64,000 bases of DNA from Lamellibrachia columna (GCA_963662155.1 OY759261.1:38898996-38962995), one strand, 5' to 3'; shown: positions 12,111 through 26,183, numbered from the stretch's first letter. The notes: generated by a model from the sequence alone, not told the origin. A program made the numbers and translations.

Positions 12111-13685
12111 GTTATACAATTTTGATATGCTTATGTTTGGTCGTTTTCGTTAGCTTAGTTGTGGATATTACAGTTAATTTGGATGAAATAATTAGTTTGC
12201 TATAACACATTTAAAAACAAATTTATCACTTGTAATTCCGTTAGTATAATGAGGGGTCATGTTTTAAAAATAAATATATAAATATAAAAACTGCTGCTAA
12301 CCTGCCCCATGTTGTATGTGTTTGACTTAGAAAATTGTCGGTGTCAGGCTAGTTAATATTATATTATATATATATATATATTTTATTTCATCTATTCAAC
12401 AAGATCATTACTTATTAATCGCCGCTATTATTTAAACTTTTTAACCGTCTCCTTTAGGAGGTGTTTTACAGCTGACCTACTATATATAAAAAATATATAA
12501 AATAAATGTACATTTTAATGTTGTGCTATAACGTTTGATGTGCATCAGCTGATATGTTAGGCAATTTGATGTTTAATAAGACATTTGATTGTTAGTAAAC
12601 ACCATTTTTTATTTTACATGTGTTAAAATTGCACGAAAGAGCTTGCGGTAAGCTAATAGCTTAAAGTAAGCACTTTTTTTAATATAACAAATAATTGTTG
12701 CGTTTCATAAATGTATATTCACCACGTCTCAATACGCATTTCATGTTGTGTGAAGTTCTTTGTAAGTGCTTGTGCACAAAGAAATGAAGGTATACAAACC
12801 TAACTGCAGCTAACCCCATCTCTAGCTAACCATATCCATGGCTAACCGCATCTCTAGGTAGCCCACTCCTTAACCAACCCTAACCCTGAAGTGGTTTACA
12901 GAAAATAAAGCTATTCCAATAGGCACAGGTTGATAGGAAAAGTGAACAGTTTGCTTGGAAAAGGCAGACAGCAGTCAAAATCACGAATAGCATAGAACAG
13001 AGCCGATGCCAAAATGGAAATTTGGTCAAAATTAGGGGGAATGACACCAGTTTGTGAGGGAGCAGGTAGATGTTTTTGTAGTAGAACATTCATTGGTGAT
13101 ATGTGTTATGTGGCCCAGTACATTGGTACCATTGTGTATCAAATTTGGACAGAATAGTTGTATGTTGGTTGTGTCACTGCCACTGGAAGCATTGCATTAT
13201 CAGCATTTTCAAATCTGGCTGCAACGGGTATCTGTTCATGTGATACCCCTTTATGGTGGAGTATCGAAATCAAATGGTACACCTTGTATCTAATCAACTA
13301 GAAGCAACTAGAAAGCAGTAACATAAACAATAAAATGCGACAATTCTGACACATTGGCAATCACTCAAAATCCAGTTAAATGTGACAAATTGTAATTTTT
13401 CTTACAAATTACGCCCTGTTTGGTGAAATATCAAGCAATTATATAAATACATATTCATTTGAAAGCATATTCATTAGTATATCTAAAGATACAGTAAGCA
13501 GGCCTCATTGGCTCGCAATGTTAAGGAAATCTAGTGTACATGATGTATGATTAATCAAGTGTCAACATTTACGTATAATTAAATTATGTGACTGGTTTTC
13601 AGCTAATATTATGGGCAGGGCATTATTTTGATTTGACTGTCAGACAAATAGTATTGACGTAACAATCAGGAGCGTTCCTTAATAT
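12111..13685. other. Intergenic, no gene recognised
   Basis: AT-rich. A short (TA)n lies at about 12,361-12,382. At 12,790-12,860 there are three copies of a roughly 19-bp CTAACC-type repeat (GCTAACCCCATCTCTA, GCTAACCATATCCATG, GCTAACCGCATCTCTA). A 79-codon frame at 13,054-13,293 has no recognisable motif. Confidence 0.4.
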
Positions 13686-13689
13686 GTCT

Positions 13690-13980
13690 ACATATGTATA
13701 TTGTGCTGCAACTTGATACAAAATTGGACAAACATTCCTACGATCTGACATAAGTGCATTTGAGCAGAGACATTGCTAGGTTTGCTGGTGTAAGCTGTTG
13801 AGGGTGATGTGGTGGATTTTAAGATGATTTTAATAGGCGGAAGGACATTTGTGATTTTGTTGGCCAATAGACACGTGTGCGCCGTGATTCGTGCCAATAT
13901 TGGCAAACATTGACGGGAAATGTAACTATAGGCTGCACCCTAAGGAGACCACGTGTAGTTGTGAAAAACGCCTAATATGA
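13690..13980. repeat. Dispersed repeat family R1, copy 3
   Basis: Starts in the middle of the family (CCTACGATCTGACATAAGTG) and runs to AAATGTAACTATAGGCTG. It lacks the first 150 bp of copies 1 and 2. The 26-bp minisatellite begins just after it. Confidence 0.6.
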
Positions 13981-13984
13981 TTTG

Positions 13985-14615
13985 GTCGAATAGCACCCGA
14001 CGACGCAATGATTAAATAACACCCGACGACATGATGATAAATTAACACCCGACGACGTGATGATTAATTAACACCCGACGACGTGGTGATTAATTAACAC
14101 CCGACGACGTGGTGATTAATTAACACCCGACGACGTGGTAGTTAAATAACACCCGACGACGTAGTGATTAAATAACACCCAACGACGTGGTGTTTAAATA
14201 ACACCCGACGACGTGGTGATTAAATAACACTCAACGACATGGTGGTTAAATAACACCCGACGACGTGGTGATTAAATAACACCCGACGACGTGGTGGTTA
14301 AATAACACCTGACGACGTGGTGATTAAATAACACCCGACGACGTAGTGGTTAAATAACACCCGGCGAACGTGGTGATTAAATAACACCCGGCGACGTGGT
14401 GATTAAATAACACCCGGCGACATGGTGATTAAATAACACCCGACGACGTGGTGATTAAATAACACCCGACGACGTGGTGGTTAAACAACACCCGACGACG
14501 TGGTGGTTAAATAACACCCGACGACGCGGTGATTAAATAACACCCGACGACGTCGTGGTGGTTAGATAACACCCGATGACGTATTGATTAAATAACACCC
14601 GACCTGGTGATTAAA
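13985..14615. repeat. 26-bp minisatellite, about 24 copies
   Basis: Head-to-tail units of 26 bp with core AACACCCGACGACGTGG, separated by TGATTAAAT or TGGTTAAAT. Single-base variants alternate (GTGATT/GTGGTT, CGACG/CGGCG). Near 14,360 and 14,550 units carry small insertions. There are no unique spacers, so this is not a CRISPR array. Confidence 0.95.
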
Positions 14616-14619
14616 GGGG

Positions 14620-15330
14620 TATCAACATGTAATAGACATTTTTGTAACTGCTGAATTATTATGAAAATTATTGATAGACGTGTTTTTCCCTCTTCAAATT
14701 AATGGAAAGTTGAAGAAAGAGACGACACGAAGTAGAGTTAGTAACAGCGTGACTTATTTTGTTACAGAGGACCATAAATGAATGGAAGAAATAATATATA
14801 TTGACTGTAAATGTTTGCATTGTTAATATGTTAAAACAAACTGACAAACATATCAAACAGGCGGGTTACACGTATTTAAAAAAGGCTCTCGGTAAGCCAA
14901 TGGCTTCATTGTGCACTTTCCATATGGTGTGTGTTGCTCTGAATGGCAATCAGGTTACTTAGAGCAGTTAATTGTAGCTGTAGAAATGGTAGTTAGAAAA
15001 ATAAATACGACGGAGTTCGGGGAGATTTTATATATTAAAAAAGTGATCTCAAAGAGGTGTTCGTTCGAACACCCCGAATCCCCCTCCCCAACGAGCACGT
15101 TACAGCGCCATACAAACCTCTATTGGGGAGTAGGCCTTCCACCGAGAGGCCGACAGTAGCAAGAGTGAGGATGAGTCCCACGACGATATGTATCCCACAG
15201 AGAGCTTGATCCGGGGCAAGTACGACGACTACCACATTCGGGTTTGTCATTTCCGAAGTAAATACCTCAGAGTGAACGATCTTTCTCCGTCAAAAATGTA
15301 TGCCTAACAGTAACGTTTTCTATGAATCTG
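14620..15330. other. No gene recognised
   Basis: Short open frames at 14,911-15,159 and on the opposite strand carry no recognisable domain. Confidence 0.35.
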
Positions 15331-15335
15331 ACCAA

Positions 15336-15478
15336 TGTCAACGATGTGACTCAATGTGGAGCGACGTACCACAGCGCACCTGCACGATCGTCAACGACCG
15401 TGACTCAGCATGGAGCGACGTGCCACAGCGCACCTGCACGATCGTCAACGACCGTGACTCAGCATGGAACGCCATTCC
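15336..15478. repeat. 54-bp tandem repeat, about 2.6 copies
   Basis: ACAGCGCACCTGCACGATCG recurs at 15,371 and 15,425, followed each time by TCAACGACCGTGACTCAGCA. A partial diverged unit precedes them. Confidence 0.85.
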
Positions 15479-15479
15479 T

Positions 15480-16740
15480 TGACTACAACATGGGACGGTC
15501 TCGGGTCCTTGGCTTAGCTTAAAACTGATTTAGCCTAGCGCGAATCTGGTTCGTTCATGTCTTAATATGTACTGTGCGAATACCATAAGTAATATCCGCA
15601 ATCGGTGTAATTAAAAAGTGCAAATTTTTGTGTAGATCATCGAAAAAATATAATTTAGTCGTTTGATCTGGTAAGGCCCAAAATAGTTGATATCCAAAAC
15701 GGTAAGCAAAGCTGATCATGGTCGTGACTTCCATCCTCTCGTCGATCACATGACAAAGATGTTAAATTTCACCAAGGCCGAAATTCGTGAGTATACAGCG
15801 TTTCCATTTCCACTTCAATAAATTTTGCATGCAGAATTCAATAATATAATAGTTTGTCGTACTGGATTCTAGGCTCATTTGAATTTTCGCAAGATGGATT
15901 TGAAATGAGACGAGCAAAAAATATAATTGATGATGCACCATTTTAGTCAGTGCGAATTTACCTTTTCGGTTCGTTTCTAGAACATTTCGTAATATTAGGA
16001 TAGTTTCTATGATCGACATGCTTTTAATGTGGACAACTTGACCAAACTTAGTTCAACAGTGTGTACATGTTACACGGTAGTTAATTTATTAGTTATGACT
16101 GCGGTTATGACTGTGGGAATCGGCTACAATGTTGGAGCGGCTGTTGTGACATATGAATGACACGTGTGTATTTCAAATACATGATAACAATTTAGAGACG
16201 ACAGATCCACTCGGCCGTGAACGACTCGACACGCATCGTCACGTCAATTGAAAGACGCCATTGGGATTGATGTAAAGGTTGACACAGTCGTAGAAGCTGG
16301 TGTCAGTTTTACAACATGTGTTACGTGTGTTTTCCATTTACACTTTAATGAATGTTTGACCAAATATTAAGTAATTTAATAATTTGTCTGATGAATTCAC
16401 AAAAGCTGCATACACACGTTGCACAAACGAGCTTGTTGCAGTTGGTATTAGGTAGGTTTGATATTTCGCAAAATGAATTGGAAATTATGCTATAAAAATA
16501 TAAAACTGTGGTATTCTGCGAATTTTTCATGAACGTGTTACTATTTATTATTTCCATGCACGCGCTGATAACGCAGAGCGTCCAGGGATCCCCGTAGTTA
16601 TTCATAGTTGGTGACGTCACTCGTAAACGACAATTCATTTCACGCTTGATTACAGACATACAACACGCGTGACAGCCCATATGGGTCTTCATGCCTGAGT
16701 GATTTACGGGCGCTGGTCCCGCGCCTCGTTGGCATTGAAA
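15480..16740. other. No gene recognised
   Basis: Minus-strand frames at 15,762-16,019 and 16,345-16,692 share a few words (AATTTGCATGCAGAAT vs related text) but show no domain. They may be two copies of an undescribed dispersed repeat. Confidence 0.3.
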
Positions 16741-17175
16741 GTGACAATGTATTCCCGCAGTAACTATGTATTCAAACTGTGTGCTGAGGGTGTAGTGACT
16801 ATGTATTCTAGATGTGTACTGAGGGTGTAGTGGTCATGTATTCTAGCAGGAACTATGTATTCTAACTGTGTGCTGAGGGTGTAGTGACTATGTATTCTAG
16901 ATGTGTACTGAGGGTGTAGTGGCCATGTATTCTAGCAGTAACTATGTATTCTAACTGTGTACTGAGGGTGTAGTGACTATGAATTCTAGATGTGTACTGA
17001 GGGTGTAGTAGTCATGTATCTTAGCAGTAACTATGTATTCTAACTGTATACTGGATTCGTAGTGACTATGTATTCTATCTGTGTACTGATTGTGTAGTGA
17101 CTATGTATTCTAGGTGCGTACTGAGGGTGTAGTGACTATGTATTCTATGTGTGTACTGAGGGTGTAGTGGCCATG

Positions 17176-17709
17176 TGTGTGTATATCATTTATTCGTACA
17201 CAATAGTTTAGGTACAATTGAATAAAAAAACAAAACATTGGCAGCCTCCTTAACAAGTGCAGAGTGCGTTAATCATGTTGTTAACATCGTTTTTTGTAAA
17301 ACCGGGTAAGTCAATCTCGTTATAGGATACACGCAATAATTCGAGTATGCACCAAGCGATTCCTGTCAGCTCTGGCTGACTGAAAAGACATTGTCTAAGT
17401 ACGTGGTTCACGTTAATATCTAGTACATATATTGCATACCTATGCCGAATAACCGCTATATTTCGGCCAATTGGTAATTGAGCTGAGTTTATAGCCCGCC
17501 TAACGAAGTGCCTAACAATGGCATTGCGGCTAGTCAACATTAAATCCACAAACTTGCAAAATCGCTTCACCAATTGAATGGATATGTGACATGTGTTAAT
17601 TAATTGTCCTAAAAGTGCTGTATGCGTCATATAACTGACGTTCAAGATGCGCCTGACGCCTTTGTTCCAAGTCACGCAAAAATCGTTGAACCCTTATCAT
17701 GTAATGCCC
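17176..17709 (-). mobile_element. LINE 3'-end copy 1 in satellite unit
   Basis: About 535 bp equal to the last 140 codons plus 3' UTR of the LINE at 33.2-38.0 kb. It is cut at the same base as the other copies (AATGCCC joined to TATTCTAG). The frame 17,675-17,250 is open but begins at GTG in the middle of the parent protein, so it is not a gene. This copy has ACCCTTATC where the others have ACCCTTTATC, a one-base loss near the cut. It shares QLPIG with copies 7 and 9. Confidence 0.9.
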
Positions 17710-18880
17710 TATTCTAGCTATGTACTGAAGCTGTAGTGACTATGTAGTATATATATATCTACTGATAGTGTAGTGACCATGTATTCTGACTGTGTACTGG
17801 CAGTATAGTAATTATGGTATTGGTGGTGGTGGTGGTGGTGGTGGTGGTGTTGATGGTCAAGGTTGCATCATGAGGTATATACACATATATGCTACTGATT
17901 TTTGACCCCTCTGACTAGACGACCGACCACCCCTTAAAAAGGACTTTGACCTCTGCTAGGTGACCACTGCTAGATGATGGGTACAGTTAGGAGTACTGCG
18001 AGAATTACAGTTAGGAGCATTGTGAGAATTACAGTTCTTGTTACATTTAAGGGTACAGTGAGATATACAGTTAAGAGGGAATGCAGTTCCTATGTTTTCT
18101 AGCAGTGCCGTGGGTAAAGTGACTCTGTATTCTAACAGTGTACCGTGGGTACAGTGACTTTGTTTTCTAGCTGTGTATTGAAGGTATATTGACCATGTGT
18201 TCTAGCTGTGTGCTGTGGGTACAGTGAATATGTATTCTAGTTGTGTATTGAAGGTATAGTGACCATGTATTCTAGCAGTGTACTAAGTTCTGTACTGAGA
18301 ATATAGTGACTATGTATTCTAGATGTGTACTGAGGGTATAGTAGCCATATATTCTAGCAGTAACTATGTATTCTAAGTGTGTACTGCGTTTGTGGTGTCT
18401 ATGTATTACAGCTGCGTACTGGAGATGCAGTGACTATGTATTCTATATGTGTACTGATGGTGTAGTGACTATGTATTCTAGGTGTGTACTGAGGGTGTAG
18501 TGGCCATGTATTCTAGCAATAACTATTTATTCTAACTGTATACTGGAGTTGTAGTGACTATGTATTCTATCTGTGTACTGATGGTGTAGTGACTATGTAT
18601 TCTAGGTGTGTACTGAGGGTGTAGTGGCCATGTATTCTAGCAATAACTATTTATTCTAACTGTATACTGGAGTTGTAGTGACTATGTATTCTATCTGTGT
18701 ACTGATGGTGTAGTGACTATGTATTCTAGGTGTGTACTGAGGGTGTAGTGGTCATGTATTCTAGCAATAACTATGTATTCTAACTGTATACTAGAGTTGT
18801 AGTGACTATGTATTCTATCTGTGTACTGATGGTGTAGTGACTATGTATTATAGGTGTGTACTGAGGGTGTAGTGGCCATG

Positions 18881-19417
18881 TGTGTGTGTATATCATTTAT
18901 TCGTACACAATAGTTTAGGTACAATTAAATAAAACAAAAAACCATTGGCAGCCTGCTTAACAAGTGCAGAGTGCGTTAATCATGTTGTTAACATCGTTTT
19001 TTGTAAAACCGGGTAAGTCAATCTCGTTATTGGATACACGCAATAATTCGAGTATGCACCAAGCGATTCCTGTCAGCTCTGGCTGACTGAAAAGACATTG
19101 TCTAAGTACGTGGTTCATGTTAATATCTAGTACATATATTGCATACCTATGCCAAATAACCGCTATATTTCGGCCAATTGGTGATTGAGCTGAGTTTATA
19201 GCCCGCCTAACGAAGTGCCTAACAATGGCGTTGCGGCTAGTCAACATTAAATCCACAAACTTGCAAAATCGCTTCACCAATTGAATGGATATGTGACAGG
19301 TGTTAATTAATTGTCCTAAAAGTGCTGTATGCGTCATATAACTGACGTTTAAGATGCGCCTGACGCCTTTGTTCCAAGTCACGCAAAAATCGTTGAACCC
19401 TTTATCATGTAATGCCC
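18881..19417 (-). mobile_element. LINE 3'-end copy 2 in satellite unit
   Basis: Same ends as copy 1. The 141-codon frame (19,382-18,957) is open. It shares VIWHRY and INMNH with copy 3 only, so copies 2 and 3 are sisters. Followed by a longer (TA)n block than copy 1. Confidence 0.9.
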
Positions 19418-20735
19418 TATTCTAGCTATGTACTGAAGCTGTAGTGACTATGTAGTATATATATATATATATATATCTACTGATAGTGTAGTGACCATGT
19501 ATTCTGACTGTGTACTGGCAGTATAGTAATTTTGGTATTGGTGGTGGTGGTGGCGGTGGTGGTGGTGGTGGTGGTGGTGTTGATGGTCAAGGTTGCATCA
19601 TGAGGTATATACACATATATGCTACTGATTTTTGACCCCTCTGACTAGACGACCGACCACCCCTTAAAAAGGACTTTGACCTCTGCTAGGTGACCACTGC
19701 TAGATGATGGGTAAAGTTAGGAGTACTGTGAAAATTACAGTTAGGAGCATTGTGAGAATAACAGTTCTTGTTACATTTAAGGGTACAGTGAGATATACAG
19801 TTAAGAGGGAATGCAGTTCCTATGTATTCTAGAAGTGTACCGTGGGTACAGTGACTATGTATTCTAACAGTGTACCGTGGGTACAGTGAATTTGTTTTCT
19901 AGTTGTGTATTGAAGGTATAGTGACCATGTGTTCTAGCTGTGTGCTTTGGTACAGTGAATATGTATTCTAGTTGTGTATTGAAGGTATAGTGACCATGTA
20001 TTCTAGCAGTGTACTAAGTTCTGTATTGAGAATATAGTGACTATGTATTCTAGATGTGTACTGAGGGTATAGTAGCCATATATTCTAGCAGTAACTATGT
20101 ATTCTAAGTGTGTACTGCGTTTGTGGTGTCTATGTATTACAGCTGCGTACTGGAGATGCAGTGACTATGTATTCTATATGTGTACTGATGGTGTAGTGAC
20201 TATGTATTCTAGGTGTGTACTGAGGGTGTAGTGGCCATGTATTCTAGCAATAACTATTTATTCTAACTGTATACTGGAGTTGTAGTGACTATGTATTCTA
20301 TCTGTGTACTGATGGTGTAGTGACTATGTATTCTAGGTGTGTACTGAGGGTGTAGTGGCCATGTATTCTAGCAATAACTATGTATTCTAACTGTATACTA
20401 GAGTTGTAGTGACTATGTATTCTATATGTGTACTGATGGTGTAGTGACTATGTATTCTAGGTGTGTACTGAGGGTGTAGTGGCCATGTATTCTAGCAATA
20501 ACTATTTATTCTAACTGTATACTGGAGTTGTAGTGACTATGTATTCTATCTGTGTACTGATGGTGTAGTGACTATGTATTCTAGGTGTGTACTGAGGGTG
20601 TAGTGGCCATGTATTCTAGCAATAACTATGTATTCTAACTGTATACTAGAGTTGTAGTGACTATGTATTCTATCTGTGTACTGATGGTGTAGTGACTATG
20701 TATTATAGGTGTGTACTGAGGGTGTAGTGGCCATG

Positions 20736-21272
20736 TGTGTGTGTATATCATTTATTCGTACACAATAGTTTAGGTACAATTAAATAAAACAAAAAACCAT
20801 TGGCAGCCTGCTTAACAAGTGCAGAGTGCGTTAATCATGTTGTTAACATCGTTTTTTGTAAAACCGGGTAAGTCAATCTCGTTATTGGATACACGCAATA
20901 ATTCGAGTATGCACCAAGCGATTCCTGTCAGCTCTGGCTGACTGAAAAGACATTGTCTAAGTACGTGGTTCATGTTAATATCTAGTACATATATTGCATA
21001 CCTATGCCAAATAACCGCTATATTTCGGCCAATTGGTGATTGAGCTGAGTTTATAGCCCGCCTAACGAAGTGCCTAAAAATGGCGTTGCGGCTAGTCAAC
21101 ATTAAATCCACAAACTTGCAAAATCGCTTCACCAATTGAATGGATATGTGACAGGTGTTAATTAATTGTCCTAAAAGTGCTGTATGCGTCATATAACTGA
21201 CGTTTAAGATGCGCCTGACGCCTTTGTTCCAAGTCACGCAAAAATCGTTGAACCCTTTATCATGTAATGCCC
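20736..21272 (-). mobile_element. LINE 3'-end copy 3 in satellite unit
   Basis: Near-identical to copy 2, with one private change (AIFRHF for AIVRHF). The satellite part between copies 2 and 3 is longer by two 124-bp units. Confidence 0.9.
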
Positions 21273-22345
21273 TATTCTAGCTATGTACTGAAGCTGTAGT
21301 GACTATGTAGTATATATATATATATATATATATCTACTGATAGTGTAGTGACCATGTATTCTGACTGTGTACTGGCAGTATAGTAATTTTGGTATTTGTG
21401 GTGGTGGTGGCGGTGGTGGTGGTGGTGGTGGTGGTGTTGATGGTCAAGGTTGCATCATGAGGTATATACACATATATGCTACTGATTTTTGACCCCTCTG
21501 ACTAGACGACCGACCACCCCTTAAAAAGGACTTTGACCTCTGCTAGGTGACCACTGCTAGATGATGGGTACAGTTAGGAGTACTGTGAAAATTACAGTTA
21601 GGAGCATTGTGAGAATTACAGTTCTTGTTACATTTAAGGGTACAGTGAGATATACAGTTAAGAGGGAATGCAGTTCCTATGTATTCTAGAAGTGTACCGT
21701 GGGTACAGTGACTATGTATTCTAACAGTGTACCGTGGGTACAGTGAATTTGTTTTCTAGTTGTGTATTGAAGGTATAGTGACCATGTGTTCTAGCTGTGT
21801 GCTGTGGGTACAGTGAATATGTATTCTAGTTGTGTATTGAAGGTATAGTGACCATGTATTCTAGCAGTGTACTAAGTTCTGTATTGAGAATATAGTGACT
21901 ATGTATTCTAGATGTGTACTGAGGGTATAGTAGCCATATATTCTAGCAGTAACTATGTATTCTAAGTGTGTACTGCGTTTGTGGTGTCTATGTATTACAG
22001 CTGCGTACTGGAGATGCAGTGACTATGTATTCTATATGTGTACTGATGGTGTAGTGACTATGTATTCTAGGTGTGTACTGAGGGTGTAGTGGCCATGTAT
22101 TCTAGCAATAACTATTTATTCTAACTGTATACTGGAGTTGTAGTGACTATGTATTCTATCTGTGTACTGATGGTGTAGTGACTATGTATTCTAGGTGTGT
22201 ACTGAGGGTGTAGTGGCCATGTATTCTAGCAATAACTATGTATTCTAACTGTATACTAGAGTTGTAGTGACTATGTATTCTATATGTGTACTGATGGTGT
22301 AGTGACTATGTATTCTAGGTGTGTACTGAGGGTGTAGTGGCCATG

Positions 22346-22882
22346 TGTGTGTGTATATAATTTATTCGTACACAATAGTTTAGGTACAATTGAATAAAAC
22401 AAAAAACCATTGGCAGCCTGCTTAACAAGTGCAGAGTGCGTTAATCATGTTGTTAACATCGTTTTTTGTAAAACCGGGTAAGTCAATCTCGTTATTGGAT
22501 ACACGCAATAATTCGAGTATGCACCAAGCGATTCCTGTCAGCTCTGGCTGACTGAAAAGACATTGTCTAAGTACGTGGTTCACGTTAATATCTAGTACAT
22601 ATATTGCATACCTATGCCGAATAACCGCTATATTTCGGCCAATTGGTGATTGAGCTGAGTTTATAGCCCGCCTAACGAAGTGCCTAACAATGGCATTGCG
22701 GCTAGTCAACATTAAATCCACAAACTTGCAAAATCGCTTCACCAATTGAATGGATATGTGACATGTGTTAATTAATTGTCCTAAAAGTGCTGTATGCGTC
22801 ATATAACTGACGTTTAAGGTGCGCCTGACGCCTTTGTTCCAAGTCACGCAAAAATCGTTGAACCCTTTATCATGTAATGCCC
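22346..22882 (-). mobile_element. LINE 3'-end copy 4 in satellite unit
   Basis: The frame 22,847-22,422 is open. It shares RRTLNV and the TATATAATTTATTCG 3' edge with copy 5. The distance to copy 5 is 1,612 bp and from copy 3 is 1,610 bp. Confidence 0.9.
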
Positions 22883-23957
22883 TATTCTAGCTATGTACTG
22901 AAGCTGTAGTGACTATGTAGTATATATATATATATATATATATATCTACTGATAGTGTAGTGACCATGTATTCTGACTGTGTACTGGCAGTATAGTAATT
23001 TTGGTATTTGTGGTGGTGGTGGCGGTGGTGGTGGTGGTGGTGGTGGTGTTGATGGTCAAGGTTGCATCATGAGGTATATACACATATATGCTACTGATTT
23101 TTGACCCCTCTGACTAGACGACCGACCACCCCTTAAAAAGGACTTTGACCTCTGCTAGGTGACCACTGCTAGATGAAGGGTACAGTTAGGAGTACTGTGA
23201 AAATTACAGTTAGGAGCATTGTGAGAATTACAGTTCTTGTTACATTTAAGGGTACAGTGAGATATACAGTTAAGAGGGAATGCAGTTCCTATGTATTCTA
23301 GAAGTGTACCGTGGGTACAGTGACTATGTATTCTAACAGTGTACCGTGGGTACAGTGAATTTGTTTTCTAGTTGTGTATTGAAGGTATAGTGACCATGTG
23401 TTCTAGCTGTGTGCTGTGGGTACAGTGAATATGTATTCTAGTTGTGTATTGAAGGTATAGTGACCATGTATTCTAGCAGTGTACTAAGTTCTGTATTGAG
23501 AATATAGTGACTATGTATTCTAGATGTGTACTGAGGGTATAGTAGCCATATATTCTAGCAGTAACTATGTATTCTAAGTGTGTACTGCGTTTGTGGTGTC
23601 TATGTATTACAGCTGCGTACTGGAGATGCAGTGACTATGTATTCTATATGTGTACTGATGGTGTAGTGACTATGTATTCTAGGTGTGTACTGAGGGTGTA
23701 GTGGCCATGTATTCTAGCAATAACTATTTATTCTAACTGTATACTGGAGTTGTAGTGACTATGTATTCTATCTGTGTACTGATGGTGTAGTGACTATGTA
23801 TTCTAGGTGTGTACTGAGGGTGTAGTGGCCATGTATTCTAGCAATAACTATGTATTCTAACTGTATACTAGAGTTGTAGTGACTATGTATTCTATATGTG
23901 TACTGATGGTGTAGTGACTATGTATTCTAGGTGTGTACTGAGGGTGTAGTGGCCATG

Positions 23958-24494
23958 TGTGTGTGTATATAATTTATTCGTACACAATAGTTTAGGTACA
24001 ATTGAATAAAACAAAAAACCATTGGCAGCCTGCTTAACAAGTGCAGAGTGCGTTAATCATGTTGTTAACATCGTTTTTTGTAAAACCGGGTAAGTCAATC
24101 TCGTTATTGGATACACGCAATAATTCGAGTATGCACCAAGCGATTCCTGTCAGCTCTGGCTGACTGAAAAGACATTGTCTAAGTACGTGGTTCACGTTAA
24201 TATCTAGTACATATATTGCATACCTATGCCGAATAACCGCTATATTTCGGCCAATTGGTGATTGAGCTGAGTTTATAGCCCGCCTAACGAAGTGCCTAAC
24301 AATGGCATTGCGGCTAGTCAACATTAAATCCACAAACTTGCAAAATCGCTTCACCAATTGAATGGATATGTGACATGTGTTAATTAATTGTCCTAAAAGT
24401 GCTGTATGCGTCATATAACTGACGTTTAAGGTGCGCCTGACGCCTTTGTTCCAAGTCACGCAAAAATCGTTGAACCCTTTATCATGTAATGCCC
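23958..24494 (-). mobile_element. LINE 3'-end copy 5 in satellite unit
   Basis: Its translated frame (24,459-24,034) equals that of copy 4. The following unit switches to a version lacking CGAC in the ACGACCACCCC block, marking a change of unit type downstream. Confidence 0.9.
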
Positions 24495-25649
24495 TATTCT
24501 AGCTATGTACTGAAGATGTAGTGACTATGTAGTATATATATATATATATATATCTACTGATAATGTAGTGACCATGTATTCTGACTGTGTACTGGCAGTA
24601 TAGTAATTTTGGAATTGGTGGTGGTGGTGGCGGTGGTGGTGGTGGTGGTGGTGGTGTTGATGGTCAAGGTTGCATCATGAGGTATATACACATATATGCT
24701 ACTGATTTTTGACCCCTCTGACTAGACGACCACCCCTTAAAAAGGACTTTGACCTCCGCTAGGTGACCACTGCTAGATGATGGGTACAGTTAGGAGTACT
24801 GCGAGAATTACAGTTAGGAGTATTGTGAGAATTACAGTTCTTGTTACATTTAAGGGTACAGTGAGATATACAGTTAAGAGGGAATGCAGTTCCTATGTAT
24901 TCTAGAAGTGTACCGTGGGTACAGTGACTATGTATTCTAACAGTGTAACGTGGGTACAGTGACTTTGTTTTCTAGTTGTGTATTGAAGGTATGTGACCAT
25001 GTGTTCTAGCTGTGTGCTGTGGGTACAGTGAATATGTATTCTAGTTGTGTATTGAAGGTATAGTGACCATGTATTCTAGCAGTGTACTAAGTTCTGTACT
25101 GAGAATATAGTGACTATGTATTCAAGATGTGTACTGAGGGTATAGTAGCCATATATTCTAGCAGTAACTATGTATTCTAACTGTATACTGGAGTTGTAGT
25201 GACTATGTATTCTATCTGTGTACTGATGGTGTAGTGACTATGTATTCTAGGTGTGTACTGATGGTGTATTGGCCATGTATTCTAGCAATAACTATGTATT
25301 CTAACTGTATACTGGAGTTGTAGTGACTATGTATTCTATCTGTGTACTGATGGTGTAGTGACTATGTATTCTAGGTGTGTACTGATGGTGTAGTGGCCAT
25401 GTATTCTAGCAATAACTATTTATTCTAACTGTATACTGGAGTTGTAGTGACTATGTATTCTATCTGTGTACTGATGGTGTAGTGACTATGTATTCTAGGT
25501 GTGTACTGAGGGTGTAGTGGCCATGTATTCTAGCAATAACTATGTATTCTAACTGTATACTGGAGTTGTAGTGACTATGTATTATATATGTGTACTGATG
25601 GTGTTGTGACTATGTATTATAGGTGTGTACTGAGGGTGTAGTGGCCATG

Positions 25650-26183
25650 TGTGTGTATATCATTTATTCGTACACAATAGTTTAGGTACAATTGAATAAA
25701 ACAAAAAAACATTGGCAGCCTGCATAACAAGTGCAGAGTGCCTTAATCATGTTGTTAACATCGTTTTTTGTAAAACCGGGTAAGTCAATCTCGTTATTGG
25801 ATACACCCAATAATTCGAGTATGCACCAAGCGATTCTTTCAGCTCTGGCTGACTGAAAAGACATTGTCTAAGTACGTGGTTCACGTTAATATCTAGTACA
25901 TATATTGCATACCTATGCCGAATAACCGCTATATTTCGGCCAATTGGTGATTGAGCTGAGTTTATAGCCCGCCTAACGAAGTGCCTAACAATGGCGTTGC
26001 GGCTAGTCAACATTAAATCCACAAACTTGCAAAATCGCTTCACCAATTGAATGGATATGTGACAGGTATTAATTAATTGTCCTAAAAGTGCTATATGCGT
26101 CATATAACTGACGTTTAAGATGCGCCTGACGCCTTTGTTCCAAGTCACGCAAAAATCGTTGAACCCTTTATCATGTAATGCCC
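25650..26183 (-). mobile_element. LINE 3'-end copy 6 (frameshifted type)
   Basis: Type B unit. GCGATTCTTTCAGCTC replaces GCGATTCCTGTCAGCTC, a one-base loss that breaks the LINE frame. GCCTGCATAAC and GTGCCTTAATC differ from type A. Copies 8 and 10 carry the same changes. Private CTATATGCGTC. Confidence 0.9.

Noticed and set aside
12870..12890. Interstitial telomere repeat (AACCCTAACCCT)
   Set aside because: Only two units, inside a loose CTAACC-type repeat; too short to be meaningful.
13985..14615. CRISPR-like regular repeat
   Set aside because: The units abut with no unique spacers and the host is an animal. It is a minisatellite. The same holds for the 30-, 31-, 40-, 44- and 90-bp arrays.
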